This document shows, one piece after another, positions 1 through 9,789 of a stretch of DNA of 52,646 bases. The notes below the pieces were generated by a model. It had not been told where the DNA came from. It saw nothing but the letters and a program-made list of their open reading frames with translations, and did not search any database. Within the stretch, counting starts at the first letter, position 1. Each line of letters starts with the position of its first letter. Origin of the DNA: JAYEHK01 sp034659475 (lineage in GTDB: Bacteria; Bacillota; Syntrophomonadia; Syntrophomonadales; Syntrophomonadaceae); assembly GCA_034659475.1 (NCBI GenBank), contig JAYEHK010000063.1, positions 1 through 52,646 of the forward strand, in the 5' to 3' direction. Both the position numbers and the translations under genes were made by a program.

Positions 1-69
1 AAGCTGAATTTACTGGTGATCCCAAATTAACAAAAAAATGACACACCAAGACCGTCCCCCTGTGTCATT
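1..69. repeat. Right half of REP-like inverted repeat
   Basis: The first 69 bases match the right half of the complete element at 4046-4148, including the spacer and the arm from TGACACACCAAGACC to CCCCCTGTGTCAT. The left arm would lie outside the window. It sits just downstream of the 3' end of the 3D-domain gene. Confidence 0.8.
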
Positions 70-99
70 GGTTGCTTCCTGATTTAGTTGTTTATTGTG

Positions 100-744
100 T
101 TATGGGAGTATCGTTACTTCTACCGTTCTCATACCCCAGTCGAATGCTTCGGTCTTGGTGTCAAAGAAGAGATCAATACGGTTTCCTTTGATTGCTCCCC
201 CCTGGTCGGCTGCGATACCTTCACCATAGCCTTCAATGTAGAGCTTGGTACCCATCGGGATAATATTGGGGTCGACAGCTACAATACCTCTTTCCAATGG
301 CAGGCCGATATAGGAAGGGGCTCCTGCCCAGGGATAGTTTTCTTCGGGGGCATCGGTGTAACCTGTTGCCACTACCGTTATGGTCCTTGCTTCACCTCTG
401 GAAACAGTTGGGGGTGTTTCGATCGGAGCGGGATTTTCCGTTTGTTCCACCTGTGGGGCGGGAGATGGCTCATTTTCCACCTGTTTTACATAATCTTTGG
501 AGGCGTCTGTTTTGGCCTTCTGATCTGGTGCTTCATTTATTACCACAGCATTCTCATCTACGGCTTCAGGTGTCTTTTCAGCTTCTTTTGGAGCATCCAT
601 TTCATTCACTTCTGGATCTGTTTCACTTTGTGCGATCTGTGAGGGATCTATGGCCTTGTCAGTCGACACCGCTCTAATCCCGATCATACATGAAGTTATG
701 ACCAACACAGCCAGGACTGCAATCATTACGATTTTCTTATTCAT
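100..744 (-). CDS. 3D-domain protein, secreted or membrane anchored
   Basis: 214 aa. Residues 1-25 form a hydrophobic signal/anchor segment, residues about 30-115 are a low-complexity Glu/Pro/Asp-rich linker, and residues about 120-214 form a 3D (Asp-Asp-Asp) domain with ATGYTDAPEENYPWAG, DPNIIPMGTKLYIEG and ADQGGAIKGNRIDLFF. The domain is named for three conserved aspartates and resembles the catalytic fold of MltA lytic transglycosylases. A role in cell-wall remodelling during growth or spore germination is inferred from the family. A ribosome binding site (AAAGGA) lies about 12 bases before the ATG. A truncated near-copy of its 3' end lies at 14586-14777 on the same strand. Confidence 0.85.
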   Translation of the reverse strand: MNKKIVMIAVLAVLVITSCMIGIRAVSTDKAIDPSQIAQSETDPEVNEMDAPKEAEKTPEAVDENAVVINEAPDQKAKTDASKDYVKQVENEPSPAPQVEQTENPAPIETPPTVSRGEARTITVVATGYTDAPEENYPWAGAPSYIGLPLERGIVAVDPNIIPMGTKLYIEGYGEGIAADQGGAIKGNRIDLFFDTKTEAFDWGMRTVEVTILP

Positions 745-1411
745 ACTTATAAATCATCCTTTCAAATTCACTAATATTACTCTTCGCAGTGAGAACGCCA
801 TGGCCGCAGGGCAAAATCACCGATGAAAATTGGTGAGGAGTTAGAAGTTAGGAGTAAGGCGTTGCTGAAGCCTGACCCCTGACCCCTGACCCCTTACAAA
901 AAAAGGTTTGCGTAAGTCCGGAAAGTCCGCGTCTATTAAGCCTATTTTCTAATTAAACCTCCATGTCCCGTTGACACAACCACCGATGAAAATTAGTGCC
1001 GAGTGAGGGCGAGTCACTGGGACAGGTCCGCAGACTCATTTTTGTAATTGCTGGTGGGGGAATATGATGGTTTCTCCTAAAACGAGTCAGCAGACCAGTC
1101 CCCGAGATTCACCAAAAAGGTCCGCGTAAGTCCAATAAGTCCGCGTAGTCTGCGTCTATTAAAGTTCCTATTTTCGTACTAACCACCCATGGCCGCGAGC
1201 CACAACCACCGATGAAAATAGCTAGTACATTAAGGGTATTTTTTTTTATGGATGAGACAAAATGAAACGTCCCCCTGTCTCCCCCTGTCTCCGTGTCTAT
1301 TTGAAAAATCTGCGTAAATCATAAAAATCATAATGATCTGCGTCTATTCAAAATCTATTTTCGTACTAACCAAATATCTAATTTGTGACACTACTAGTCT
1401 AACTGGATTTA
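745..1411. repeat. Mosaic of interspersed intergenic repeat modules
   Basis: This gene-free stretch is built from modules that recur elsewhere in the window. One is CATGGCCGC followed by ACCGATGAAAAT (near 801, 962 and 1187). Another is an octamer run of CTGACCCC (870-893). A third is AAGTCCGCGT ending in GCGTCTATTAA (897-940 and 1118-1160). The fourth is CCTATTTTC followed by TAATTAA or GTACTAACC (947, 1165, 1350). Degenerate CCCCCTGTCTC arms occur near 1270-1300. No promoter or gene is evident. Confidence 0.7.
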
Positions 1412-1588
1412 CCCCCTGTCCACAAACTGCTTCAAATCCCGTCAACGAGGACAAGTCCTGTTAGATATCCCCTGGACGATTCGGGCGAAGCTATTCGGAT
1501 CAATCCGATCAGTTTAACCAATGAGGAAATAATAGGAGGAAAATTTGCACGTTCTTTTCTTTTAACACATACTGGCTGTTCATTTTGA
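1412..1588 (+). pseudogene. Possible unidentified gene remnant
   Basis: A frame open to the TGA at 1586 reads as protein-like text, for example YPLDDSGEAIRINPISLTN then EEIIGGKFARSF, but has no start codon or ribosome binding site placed to use it. It resembles the C-terminal end of a lost gene cut off upstream by repeat modules. I do not recognise the family, and chance openness is possible. Confidence 0.2.
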
Positions 1589-1642
1589 ATATCCATTGAA
1601 GGAAGGGACAATCATTGGAACATTCAAATAGGGGGGGATACC

Positions 1643-3244
1643 ATGAGTTATACTGATGGAGCTTTGCGATTGTTGTCGGATTACATGAAAAAAGGGGCGC
1701 TGGAACGTCCGGAACACTTAGCCTTCATAGCTGGCGAGCGGCGTGTGACGTACAGGCAGTTTGCAGATGAGGTGGAAAAGCTGTCCTGTTATCTCTTGAA
1801 GATTGGGGTAAAAAAAGGAGAGCGACTGGCTTACATATTTGTGCCCTGTCCTGAATTTTTTTACCTTTATATGGCGACTTCTCGCGTTGGGGCGATCATC
1901 ACCGGCATGGGAACGCGGCAAACGGAGTATGAGATGGAATATGTACTCAACAACTCTCGGGCGACGCATATTTTTTGTCTGCACGACATGTATGACATTG
2001 ATTATCAGGATCGATTTGTTCACCTGCTGCCAAAGTGCCCGAGTGTAAAGGGTGTGGTGGTTGCTGGTGGAGAAGCAAAACTTGAAAATGCGGTGTCCTT
2101 TGATGAGATCCTGCGGGGTGACTACAGCGACTACAAAGAGAAGCTGGTGGAACGTGAAAATCAGGTCACCGCAGAGGATGGCCTTCTCATCGTTTACACC
2201 TCTGGCAGTACTGGTACGACGAAGGGGGCGTTGATGTCTCACCAGAATATCATTCATATGAGTTTGGTGGAAATTGGCATGTGTGGTGCAACATCTGATG
2301 ATACCTGGTTGAACCATTTACCGGTGAATCACGTAAGCGGCGCAACTGAAGTAGGTTCCACGGCGATTGTTGGAAATTCCACCCAGGTGCTGGAGCCATT
2401 TAACCCTGTCAGGGCGCTGGAATTAATCCAGAAGGAGAAGGTGACCATTCTGGGCCAGGTGCCAACCATGTTTGCCATAGAGTTTGCTCTGCCCGATTAT
2501 GATAAGTATGACCTGTCTTCTTTGCGCAGGGTTGTTATCAGCGGGGCGCCGGCGCCGGTGGAAACCCTGAAAAAGATGAGAGAAACCATGTGTTATGAAT
2601 GTTATAACTGTCTGGGACTAACAGAGGTATCTGGTCTGATTACCTATACAGATCCCGGGGACAGCATCGAAACCTTAAATCTTACCGTGGGTAAGGCAGC
2701 ACCGGATTTTGAAATGAAACTGGTGGATAAGAATCGCCGGGAGGTTGCCCGGGGTGAAGTGGGGGAAATTACCTACCGTGGAAGCTCGGTGATCAAGGAA
2801 TATTTTCAGCTTCCCGAAGCCACGCAAGCTGCATTCGATGAGGAAGGCTGGTTCTATTCCGGGGACCTGGGGCTGATTGATGAGGATGGCAATCTGCGTA
2901 TGGTTGGCCGGTCTAAGGAACTCTATATTACGAATGGCTATAATGTCTACCCGGCGGAGGTTGAGGATGCGATTATGCGGTACCCCGGGGTACTGATGTG
3001 TGCCTGTGTAGCCGTTCCGCATGAGGTATCGGGCGAAATCGGTCGTGCGTATGTTGTGCCAATTCCTGGGCAGGAGATAGACTTTGGGAAAATGCAGGAA
3101 TTTCTGAAAGATTACCTGACAAATTATAAGATTCCCCGTGAATATGTTTTGCGAGAGATGCTTCCCATGACGCTGCTTGGAAAAATCGAGAAAAAGATCC
3201 TGCGTCAGGAAATAGAAGCCGAGCTCGCGGCGAAAAAGGATTAA
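1643..3244 (+). CDS. Class I acyl-CoA synthetase / AMP-dependent ligase
   Basis: 533 aa, typical length for the ANL adenylating superfamily. It activates a carboxylic acid with ATP to an acyl-AMP and transfers the acyl group to CoA. The phosphate-binding motif YTSGSTGTTKG is at residues 185-195, the YSGDLG aspartate motif at 405-410, the hinge/A8 region GRSKELYITNGYN at 422-434, and the catalytic lysine in LLGKIEKK at K514. Substrate specificity cannot be read from the sequence; medium-chain, aromatic or carnitine-like acids are all possible. GGGGGG precedes the ATG by about 6 bases. The SDR gene follows closely, so the two are probably co-transcribed. Confidence 0.9.
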   Translation: MSYTDGALRLLSDYMKKGALERPEHLAFIAGERRVTYRQFADEVEKLSCYLLKIGVKKGERLAYIFVPCPEFFYLYMATSRVGAIITGMGTRQTEYEMEYVLNNSRATHIFCLHDMYDIDYQDRFVHLLPKCPSVKGVVVAGGEAKLENAVSFDEILRGDYSDYKEKLVERENQVTAEDGLLIVYTSGSTGTTKGALMSHQNIIHMSLVEIGMCGATSDDTWLNHLPVNHVSGATEVGSTAIVGNSTQVLEPFNPVRALELIQKEKVTILGQVPTMFAIEFALPDYDKYDLSSLRRVVISGAPAPVETLKKMRETMCYECYNCLGLTEVSGLITYTDPGDSIETLNLTVGKAAPDFEMKLVDKNRREVARGEVGEITYRGSSVIKEYFQLPEATQAAFDEEGWFYSGDLGLIDEDGNLRMVGRSKELYITNGYNVYPAEVEDAIMRYPGVLMCACVAVPHEVSGEIGRAYVVPIPGQEIDFGKMQEFLKDYLTNYKIPREYVLREMLPMTLLGKIEKKILRQEIEAELAAKKD

Positions 3245-3280
3245 TCCGGTGGTTAAGTTATGGATGTGAAAGGGGGAATC

Positions 3281-4024
3281 ATGATGCGGTTAAATAATAA
3301 AACAGCGCTTATTACAGGTGCAGGCAAAGGGATTGGGGCTGGCATTGCGAGACGCTTTGCTGCCGAGGGTGCCAGACTCATCCTTTGTGATCTTGATGAG
3401 GATAATGTGAATAAAATGGTGGAAGAAATCCGCAGTGATGGTGGCAAGGTGCTTGGGTTTACAGTAAATGTTACGGAGCGGGAAGCGGTTCAGAAGATGG
3501 TTCAGGAGGGCTTAAGGGAGTTCGGTACCATTGATATTCTGGTCAACAATGCGGGCATCGTTTGTGATGCGATGATCCATAAGATGAAGGAAGAGGATTG
3601 GGACCGGGTCATGAATGTCAATATGAAGGGTTCGTTTAATACCGTACAGGCGATCGTGGATACGATGAGGGAGAACAACTGCGGTAAGATTATAAACGTC
3701 TCGTCGGCTGGCCGTTTTGGCAACGTTGGTCAGACAAACTACTCCGCCAGCAAGGAAGGGATTGTTGGTTTCACCCGGGCGCTCGCCAAGGAACTGGGGG
3801 GCAAAGGGATCACTGTAAACGCGGTAGCACCGGGAACGATCATGACGGACATGTATACGGCAATCCCGGAACATATCCGTGATATCATGAAACTCATCAC
3901 TCCCCTGGCCAGACCGGGAACCCCTGAAGAGGTGGCAAACCTCTGTCTCTTCCTCGCCAGCGATGAGTCGTCCTATATTACCGGCCAAGTCATACACTGC
4001 GACGGCGGAATATTCATGCCTTAG
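3281..4024 (+). CDS. SDR-family oxidoreductase (FabG-like 3-oxoacyl reductase)
   Basis: 247 aa, a classical short-chain dehydrogenase. The cofactor motif TGAGKGIG is at residues 12-19, NNAG at 89-92, the catalytic serine in NVSSAG (about 141-142) and YSASK with Y154 and K158. The C-terminal ITGQVIHCDGG is typical of FabG/PhaB-type reductases, which reduce 3-oxoacyl thioesters with NAD(P)H. I chose the ATG at 3281 because AAAGGGGGA lies about 4 bases upstream; the ATG at 3260 has no such site. It lies about 35 bases after the acyl-CoA ligase and probably acts in the same acyl-CoA pathway. The stop codons TAG TAG abut a REP-like repeat. Confidence 0.88.
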   Translation: MMRLNNKTALITGAGKGIGAGIARRFAAEGARLILCDLDEDNVNKMVEEIRSDGGKVLGFTVNVTEREAVQKMVQEGLREFGTIDILVNNAGIVCDAMIHKMKEEDWDRVMNVNMKGSFNTVQAIVDTMRENNCGKIINVSSAGRFGNVGQTNYSASKEGIVGFTRALAKELGGKGITVNAVAPGTIMTDMYTAIPEHIRDIMKLITPLARPGTPEEVANLCLFLASDESSYITGQVIHCDGGIFMP

Positions 4025-4029
4025 TAGAC

Positions 4030-4148
4030 GTGACAGGGGGACGGGATGACACAGGGGGACGGTCTTGGTGTGTCATTTTTAAGCTAGATTTACTGATGAT
4101 CCGAATTTAATAGAAAAATGACACACCAAGACCGTCCCCCTGTGTCAT
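4030..4148. repeat. REP-like inverted repeat, complete copy
   Basis: The arms are ATGACACAGGGGGACGGTCT (from 4046) and its complement ending at 4148, around a spacer of about 40 bases. An extra half arm, GTGACAGGGGGACGG, precedes it at 4030-4044. It lies between two convergent genes and could also act as a bidirectional transcription stop. Confidence 0.85.
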
Positions 4149-4153
4149 CTGGA

Positions 4154-7100
4154 TTAGAGGTCGAAGAGGCTGCGGATTTCTGTTTCGGTCATGCGGTGAA
4201 GGAAGTTGTCGCCGGGTTGAATGACGGCATCGATTAAGGCCTTCTTTTTTTGCTGAAGTGCATAGATTTTTTCTTCAATGCTGTCCTTGCTGATGAGTTT
4301 GATCACCTGGACGGCGTTTTTTTGTCCGATGCGATAGACGCGGTCGGTCGCTTGATCCTCTACGGCGGGGTTCCACCAGGGATCATAGTGGATGACTACG
4401 TCGGCACCAGTGAGGTTGAGGCCGGTACCGCCTGCTTTCAGCGAAATCAGGAAAACCTTTTGGTCGCCGGTGTTGAATGACTGCACCAGCTTCAGGCGTT
4501 CCTGTGCAGGGGTGGAGCCGTCCAGATAGTAATAGGATATGTCATTCAGGGTCAGTTCTGTCTTGATGAGGCCCAGCATGATGGTAAACTGGGAGAAAAT
4601 GAGCACTCTGTGGCCACTGTCGATAGCATCCTGGAGGATTTCCATGAGAAGATCGAGTTTACCGCTGCCAGCCTGGTAGTTATCGATAAACAGGGAGGGG
4701 TGGCAACAGACCTGCCGCAGTCGGGTCAGGATGGAGAGGATCTTGATCTGACTGCGTTCAAAGCCGTTGTGGGCGATCTCATCCTGAAACTCTTTCTGCG
4801 CCTGCATGAGGTAGGCCAGGTAAATCTTGCGCTGTTCTTTGGTCATGGGTGCGGACATCTGGTTTTCTATCTTAGGGGGGAGCTCCTGGAGTACTTCTTT
4901 TTTCATTCGACGCAGGATAAACGGCTGTATATGCCGCTTCAGGTCCTGCATTGCTTCTGGTTGGTTGTTTTTGACGATGGGGACTTCATAGCGACCTTTG
5001 AATTTGTTATGGTTCAGGAGATAACCCGGCATTAAAAAGTCGAAAATGGACCACAGCTCGGTGAGGGAGTTTTCAATCGGTGTACCTGTCAGAGCGAAGC
5101 GTCCGGAGGCCTGGATCTGTTTGACGGTTTTGGCCACCAGGGTAGTGGGGTTCTTGATATTCTGCGCTTCGTCCAGGATGCAGTATCGAAAGGCAACCTG
5201 TTGGTACTGTTCGAGGTCGCGTTTAATGAGTGCATACGAGGTCACAGCCAGGTCGCATGAATCCAGGGATTGCATTGTTTCCATGCGTTCAGACTGCGTG
5301 CCGGATATGACGATCACGTTCAGATCTGGAGCAAACCGCCTGGCTTCGTCTTGCCAGTGATAGACCAGCGAGGTGGGCGCGATGACCAGAGAGGGAAGGC
5401 TGTCCGTTGTCTTTTCGGATAGGAGCAGGCAGAGGACCTGCAGGGTTTTTCCCAGACCCATATCATCGGCTAGGATGCCTCCGAAGCCATAGGCAGACAG
5501 GGTTTTTAGCCATTTGAAACCATCCTCCTGGTAATGCCTTAGTTTGGCCTGGATATTGGCGGGCGGTTCGTAGTCGGTTTCCTGTGGCTCGCGGATCTCG
5601 CGGACCAGGGTTTTGAAAGCGCTGTTTCGCTGCAGTGCCAGGCCTTTTTCACGGGTCACTCGATCTAGATACAGCGCACGAAAACCGGGCAGCTGGATCT
5701 CGCCCCGGGCGGTGTCGTGACTGCTGATTCCCAGGTTTTCTATGATCTCTGCAACGGATTGGATGGCATTGTTATCAAGCGGGAGAAAGCTGCCATTTTT
5801 CATCCGGTAGTAGTTTTTCTTTAGTTTATAGGCCTTGAGGACTTCGGCAAATTCTTTGGGGGAAATATCTGTGTAGTCCAGAGACAGGGATAGCAGGTTG
5901 CTGCCAGGGTCGAGTCGGACGCCGGGCGAAACCTGTGCGGTTCGGTTAATACTCAGTTGCTTGAAGTCGTCTGAATAGTAAATATCGGCCAGTTCATCGA
6001 GCATGGGCAGACCTTCCTGCAGAAAATCGAAGATCAGGGCCTCGTCTTCCTGAACAAAGGTTCCCTGTATGAGTTGGAACTGATGGCGCTGAAAAAACTG
6101 TATAAGCTGCTGCTCTTCATGGAGGGCGCGTAGCAGGGTTCTTTCTTCGGGTTCCCCGTTGTTGGCGGGTTGTTGAAGGGTGGGGTTTATGATTTGTGTA
6201 TTGTACTGAAACTCAATGCGGGCGGCCATGCCGTCTCCGTGCCGGTCAAAATAAACTCTTTTTTCGGGTTCTTCGTAATAGTATTTGTCTTCCAGTGTGG
6301 GATCAAGTGTGACTTCAACGGTTTTTTCCAGCACCGGGAGAACGGTGGTGAAGAATCGAGATACATCCTGGTCGGCGATGGTCAGATTGAGGTCGTCGCT
6401 ATCGGAAAAGGCCTGTAAAATATGGGCCGTGTTTTTTGCAAACTGGAAATCCACGTGGTAAAGATACCCATTCTGATATAGATACTGGTTGTTAAAGTCC
6501 AGACTACAGACGCTTTCCGTTAGATCCAGGGAAAGCGTGACTCCGCCGAGTATGCTGTGTAAGCTAACCGGTAATTGGGGGCGCTCCTGCAGGATCCGGA
6601 CATGATTGGTTCGTTTATGATTGATGAACATGTCAAAAGGCTGTTCGGACATGATTTGCAGGAAGTTGATAAGCTGATGATTGGTTAAACGCATGTATTT
6701 TTTGTCAAAAAACACAGCATTATAGCTGTATGACCATCTCTGGAAATCCTTTTGATCCTGATAGGACTCCACCATCAGTTGAAGGAGGTCCAGGGAACAG
6801 GCATCCCAGATAGCTTCCTCGGGGCAAAAGGTATAGTTTTTCCCATAAACAATTTCATGGTTATAGCGATAGGCATCCAGAAATGCAGTGATATCTTTCA
6901 TTACATAGGGGCGCTTATTGCCAATCTGAAACTCGAGGAAATGTTGGCGCTGGTTTCCTGAAACATGACAATGGTAGATCGGAATGAGTTGGGTGTTGGG
7001 CGCGGGCGTTTCTGCTTCAAATACAGATCTGCTGATTTCCTGTTCATAGAGGTTCATAAGTATGAGCGTTCGTGGATCTGTATTCAAACCCTGCTGTGGT

Positions 7101-7441
7101 TTTGCCTTTTTCATAATATCAGCAAACGGAATGGCGTTCGGGTACGGAAAATAGTTGTTCCAATTCTGTTCGATCGTTTTCATGAGCGCAATGACATGCT
7201 TGCAGGCCCCCTCGTACTGATAATACGCCGGACAGGTGCAGTCATAGTCATCGACGACCAGTTGTTCATTGAAGTAAACACTGACATTGTAAAACGTTTC
7301 GCCTGTAACCGCAGCATGGAAACTACGATGGGGTTTATCAAACTTAACCTCTAAAACATGACCTCGTCTAAAATAATCAACGCCCCGCGCGTAAACTGTC
7401 CTGTTGGCAGCCTCACCCCTGATCATCGCATCACTTAACAT
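4154..7441 (-). CDS. SNF2-family helicase with SWIM zinc finger
   Basis: 1095 aa, usual for bacterial SWIM-SNF2 proteins. A SWIM zinc finger near the N-terminus has CxC...CxH ligands C68, C70, C80 and H82. A long bacterial SNF2-associated region follows (about 120-600). The SF2 ATPase core then shows DMGLGKT (660-666, Walker A), DEAQ (757-760, Walker B) and LTGTPIENS (784-792), and the helicase C lobe has AGGTGLNLTGAD and QATDRVYRIGQ. Such proteins translocate on double-stranded DNA to remodel DNA-protein complexes, but the bacterial cellular role is poorly defined. It is a single-gene unit on the minus strand, with its 3' end against the repeat at 4046-4148. Confidence 0.93.
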   Translation of the reverse strand: MLSDAMIRGEAANRTVYARGVDYFRRGHVLEVKFDKPHRSFHAAVTGETFYNVSVYFNEQLVVDDYDCTCPAYYQYEGACKHVIALMKTIEQNWNNYFPYPNAIPFADIMKKAKPQQGLNTDPRTLILMNLYEQEISRSVFEAETPAPNTQLIPIYHCHVSGNQRQHFLEFQIGNKRPYVMKDITAFLDAYRYNHEIVYGKNYTFCPEEAIWDACSLDLLQLMVESYQDQKDFQRWSYSYNAVFFDKKYMRLTNHQLINFLQIMSEQPFDMFINHKRTNHVRILQERPQLPVSLHSILGGVTLSLDLTESVCSLDFNNQYLYQNGYLYHVDFQFAKNTAHILQAFSDSDDLNLTIADQDVSRFFTTVLPVLEKTVEVTLDPTLEDKYYYEEPEKRVYFDRHGDGMAARIEFQYNTQIINPTLQQPANNGEPEERTLLRALHEEQQLIQFFQRHQFQLIQGTFVQEDEALIFDFLQEGLPMLDELADIYYSDDFKQLSINRTAQVSPGVRLDPGSNLLSLSLDYTDISPKEFAEVLKAYKLKKNYYRMKNGSFLPLDNNAIQSVAEIIENLGISSHDTARGEIQLPGFRALYLDRVTREKGLALQRNSAFKTLVREIREPQETDYEPPANIQAKLRHYQEDGFKWLKTLSAYGFGGILADDMGLGKTLQVLCLLLSEKTTDSLPSLVIAPTSLVYHWQDEARRFAPDLNVIVISGTQSERMETMQSLDSCDLAVTSYALIKRDLEQYQQVAFRYCILDEAQNIKNPTTLVAKTVKQIQASGRFALTGTPIENSLTELWSIFDFLMPGYLLNHNKFKGRYEVPIVKNNQPEAMQDLKRHIQPFILRRMKKEVLQELPPKIENQMSAPMTKEQRKIYLAYLMQAQKEFQDEIAHNGFERSQIKILSILTRLRQVCCHPSLFIDNYQAGSGKLDLLMEILQDAIDSGHRVLIFSQFTIMLGLIKTELTLNDISYYYLDGSTPAQERLKLVQSFNTGDQKVFLISLKAGGTGLNLTGADVVIHYDPWWNPAVEDQATDRVYRIGQKNAVQVIKLISKDSIEEKIYALQQKKKALIDAVIQPGDNFLHRMTETEIRSLFDL

Positions 7442-7526
7442 CGTCTCGTCCTCTTTCTCTACAATCTATCAATTACCCTTCATTATACACCAAAAAAGAC
7501 ATAAGAGGACGAACGACAAGGGGGAC

Positions 7527-7755
7527 GACACAGGGGGACGGTCTTGGTGTGTCATTTTTAAGGCGGATTTTGTGATTATTATAAGTGCTACCTGACACAG
7601 GCACGGGGACGGTTCTTTTGCCTGTTTTTAAATGCCTTTGACTGATTGCCAATGAAGGTGGCGGCAAACAGGCAAAAGAACCGTCCCCGTGCCTGTTGTG
7701 GTTTCGTTAAACTGCTGCACAAAAATGACATACCAAGACCGTCCCCCTGTGTCAT
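7527..7755. repeat. REP-like outer inverted repeat interrupted by an inner one
   Basis: The outer arms (GACACAGGGGGACGG... from 7527, and ...CCGTCCCCCTGTGTCAT ending at 7755) match the family seen at 4046-4148. The spacer is interrupted by a second, different inverted repeat at 7598-7695. The right outer arm has a T instead of a C in GACATACC, consistent with age. Confidence 0.85.
7598..7695. repeat. Inner 98-bp REP-like inverted repeat
   Basis: The arms CAGGCACGGGGACGGTTCTT and complement enclose a spacer (TTTTTAAATGCC ... GGTGGCGGCAAACAGG). The same 98-bp element recurs at 10358-10455, also inside an outer ACCGTCCCCC-type repeat. Confidence 0.88.
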
Positions 7756-7771
7756 TCCTCCCCGTGATATA

Positions 7772-9691
7772 TTATTCGTCAGGGTACATGGCGGCTATTT
7801 CGTTTGCGTAGATTTGGTTGACAGCTTTGCGTTTTACCTTCATGGTAGGGGTTAACTCTCCGGTTTCCTGGGAGAATTCTCGGGGCATGAGGGTGAATTG
7901 TTTGACTTTTTCCACCTGGCCCAGAGTGGTTGTGGCTTCGTTTATACGTTCTTTATACATGGCTTTTACTGCTGGATGATTGATGAGCTCGGGGATGTTA
8001 TTATGGGCGATATTGTTGGTTTGTGCCCACATCTCCAGTGCTTCATAATTGGGTACGATCAACGCAGAAACGTATTTGTGTTTATCTCCAATGGCGGCAA
8101 CATCTGCAATGTAATAATCCGTCTTGAGCAGGTTTTCAATCTGCTGAGGTGCTACATATTTGCCACCGGATGTTTTGAATAAATCCTTGATACGATCGGT
8201 AATGATAACGTAGCCATTTTCGTCAAATGCTCCTGCATCACCGGTCATCACGAAGCCTTCTTCGTCAAATGCCTCTCTGGTAAGATCGGGTTGTTTGTAA
8301 TAGCCTGCGAAGGTACTGGGGCTCTTGGCTCGAATCTCTCGATTGCCATCGATCTCGGGCCCGAGTTTTACCTCCATTAAGGGGGCGACTGGACCACAGG
8401 TGCCAAATTTGTTCTTCTCTCGATTGGAAATACATATACTGAAGCACTCTGTCATCCCATAACCCTGAAGCAGATTGATGCCGGCGCACCAGAAGAATTC
8501 AGCTACTTCTGATGAAAATGCTGCGCCGCCACAGTTATACAGCTTGGTCCGTCCCCCAAAATTCGCCCGAACTTTGTCGAGTACAAGTTTGGAGGCGAGT
8601 TTATGCTTGAATTCTAATCCGGCGGGAACAGGTTGATGGGCCTTTACATGGGTTTGATATTGTTTTCCGACATCAAATGACCAGGCAAATAGTTTTTGCT
8701 TTACGGGAGATGCGCTCTTGAGTTCTTCCATTACTTTGCCATGGATTTTTTCCCATAAACGTGGGACAGAACACATATACATAGGGGCTGATTCTTTAAG
8801 GAAAGTAGGGAGTTGTTTGGTATCATGACAATAATCCACCTGTGCCTCATCAACAAATATGCGATAACTCCATGCTCTTTCAAATACATGGGACAGTGGC
8901 AGAAATGCCAGGTTCACATCCGTGGGTTCAATGACCATGAGATCAATCGGATCAAATAGCATGGCTAACCAGTTTTTATGGGTAAGCATTACGCCTTTTG
9001 GCTCTCCTGTTGTCCCCGAAGTATAGATCAAGGATGCAATATCATCGGTTTTTGCATTTTTCAGACGCCTATCCACTTCGGGTTGTTTGTCAGATTTTTC
9101 ACCAAGTTCCAGAAGTGCTTTCCAGGTCATCAGACGAGGGTCATCTTTCGGAACAATATCTTTATTGACGGTAATAATATGTTTTAATGAAGGACATGTA
9201 TCCATAATGCCCAGCGCTTTTTCGTACTGAACCTGGTCTCCGACGAATAGGATTTCGAGTTCAGACTTATCCACGATAAACTTAAGCTCTGCTGCAGAAT
9301 TCGTAGCATAAATCGGGACGGATGCTGCCCGGCAATAGAAACTGGCAAAATCGACCACGGCCCATTCTACCCGATTGGTTGTGAAGATACCGATCAGTTT
9401 TCCCTGGCCTCCGCCGGTAAAGTCACAATTTTCATTTATAGGGGTCACTTCTCTGGCCCCTAATTCAATCAAGGCTTTGGCTGCGGTGTTAATCAATTTC
9501 CCAAAGGCTTCGTAGCTAAAATCCTCCCATTCACCATATACTTTGTGCCTGACTGCAACCTTATCTTGCCCCTTGAATTTTTGAGCACGTTCACAGATGA
9601 TTCGACCTAGATGGTAGTCTCGCGTTAAAAACTCATCAAATGCTTCTATGTGCCCGGGTTCGACAAAAACGTGGTCTTTTTCCATACACAT
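7772..9691 (-). CDS. Long-chain acyl-CoA synthetase (FadD/ACSL-like)
   Basis: 639 aa, the length of the eukaryote-like long-chain ligases. It activates long-chain fatty acids with ATP and CoA, feeding beta-oxidation or lipid synthesis. The AMP motif YTSGTTGEPKG is at residues 223-233; GYGMTE and MTGDAGAFDENGYV with RIKDLFKTSGGKY form the adenylate pocket and hinge. Residues about 80-97 carry a short insertion (TPINENCDFTGGGQGK) before the usual GIFTTNRVEW segment. AAGGAGG lies just upstream; the first ATG (9691) or the ATG two codons in (9685) could both serve. Upstream on the same strand lie a crotonase remnant and a palindromic operator-like site, suggesting an ancestral fatty-acid operon. 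Confidence 0.92.
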   Translation of the reverse strand: MCMEKDHVFVEPGHIEAFDEFLTRDYHLGRIICERAQKFKGQDKVAVRHKVYGEWEDFSYEAFGKLINTAAKALIELGAREVTPINENCDFTGGGQGKLIGIFTTNRVEWAVVDFASFYCRAASVPIYATNSAAELKFIVDKSELEILFVGDQVQYEKALGIMDTCPSLKHIITVNKDIVPKDDPRLMTWKALLELGEKSDKQPEVDRRLKNAKTDDIASLIYTSGTTGEPKGVMLTHKNWLAMLFDPIDLMVIEPTDVNLAFLPLSHVFERAWSYRIFVDEAQVDYCHDTKQLPTFLKESAPMYMCSVPRLWEKIHGKVMEELKSASPVKQKLFAWSFDVGKQYQTHVKAHQPVPAGLEFKHKLASKLVLDKVRANFGGRTKLYNCGGAAFSSEVAEFFWCAGINLLQGYGMTECFSICISNREKNKFGTCGPVAPLMEVKLGPEIDGNREIRAKSPSTFAGYYKQPDLTREAFDEEGFVMTGDAGAFDENGYVIITDRIKDLFKTSGGKYVAPQQIENLLKTDYYIADVAAIGDKHKYVSALIVPNYEALEMWAQTNNIAHNNIPELINHPAVKAMYKERINEATTTLGQVEKVKQFTLMPREFSQETGELTPTMKVKRKAVNQIYANEIAAMYPDE

Positions 9692-9789
9692 TACGCCTCC
9701 TTATTTAAGAATGACAAAGGGTGATGAGGTGACAGCAACCCCGCCCCCTGTCACCCCTGTGTCATCCGTCCCTTTGTGTCACTTCTGAT

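Noticed and set aside
1571..1588. Possible sigma-54 promoter before the acyl-CoA ligase (TGGCTG ... TTTTGA)
   Set aside because: The -12 element lacks the GC doublet at the required distance; sigma-54 spacing is strict.
4154..7441. SNF2/SWIM helicase as part of an anti-phage defence island
   Set aside because: No nuclease, methylase or other defence partner nearby; flanked by lipid-metabolism genes.
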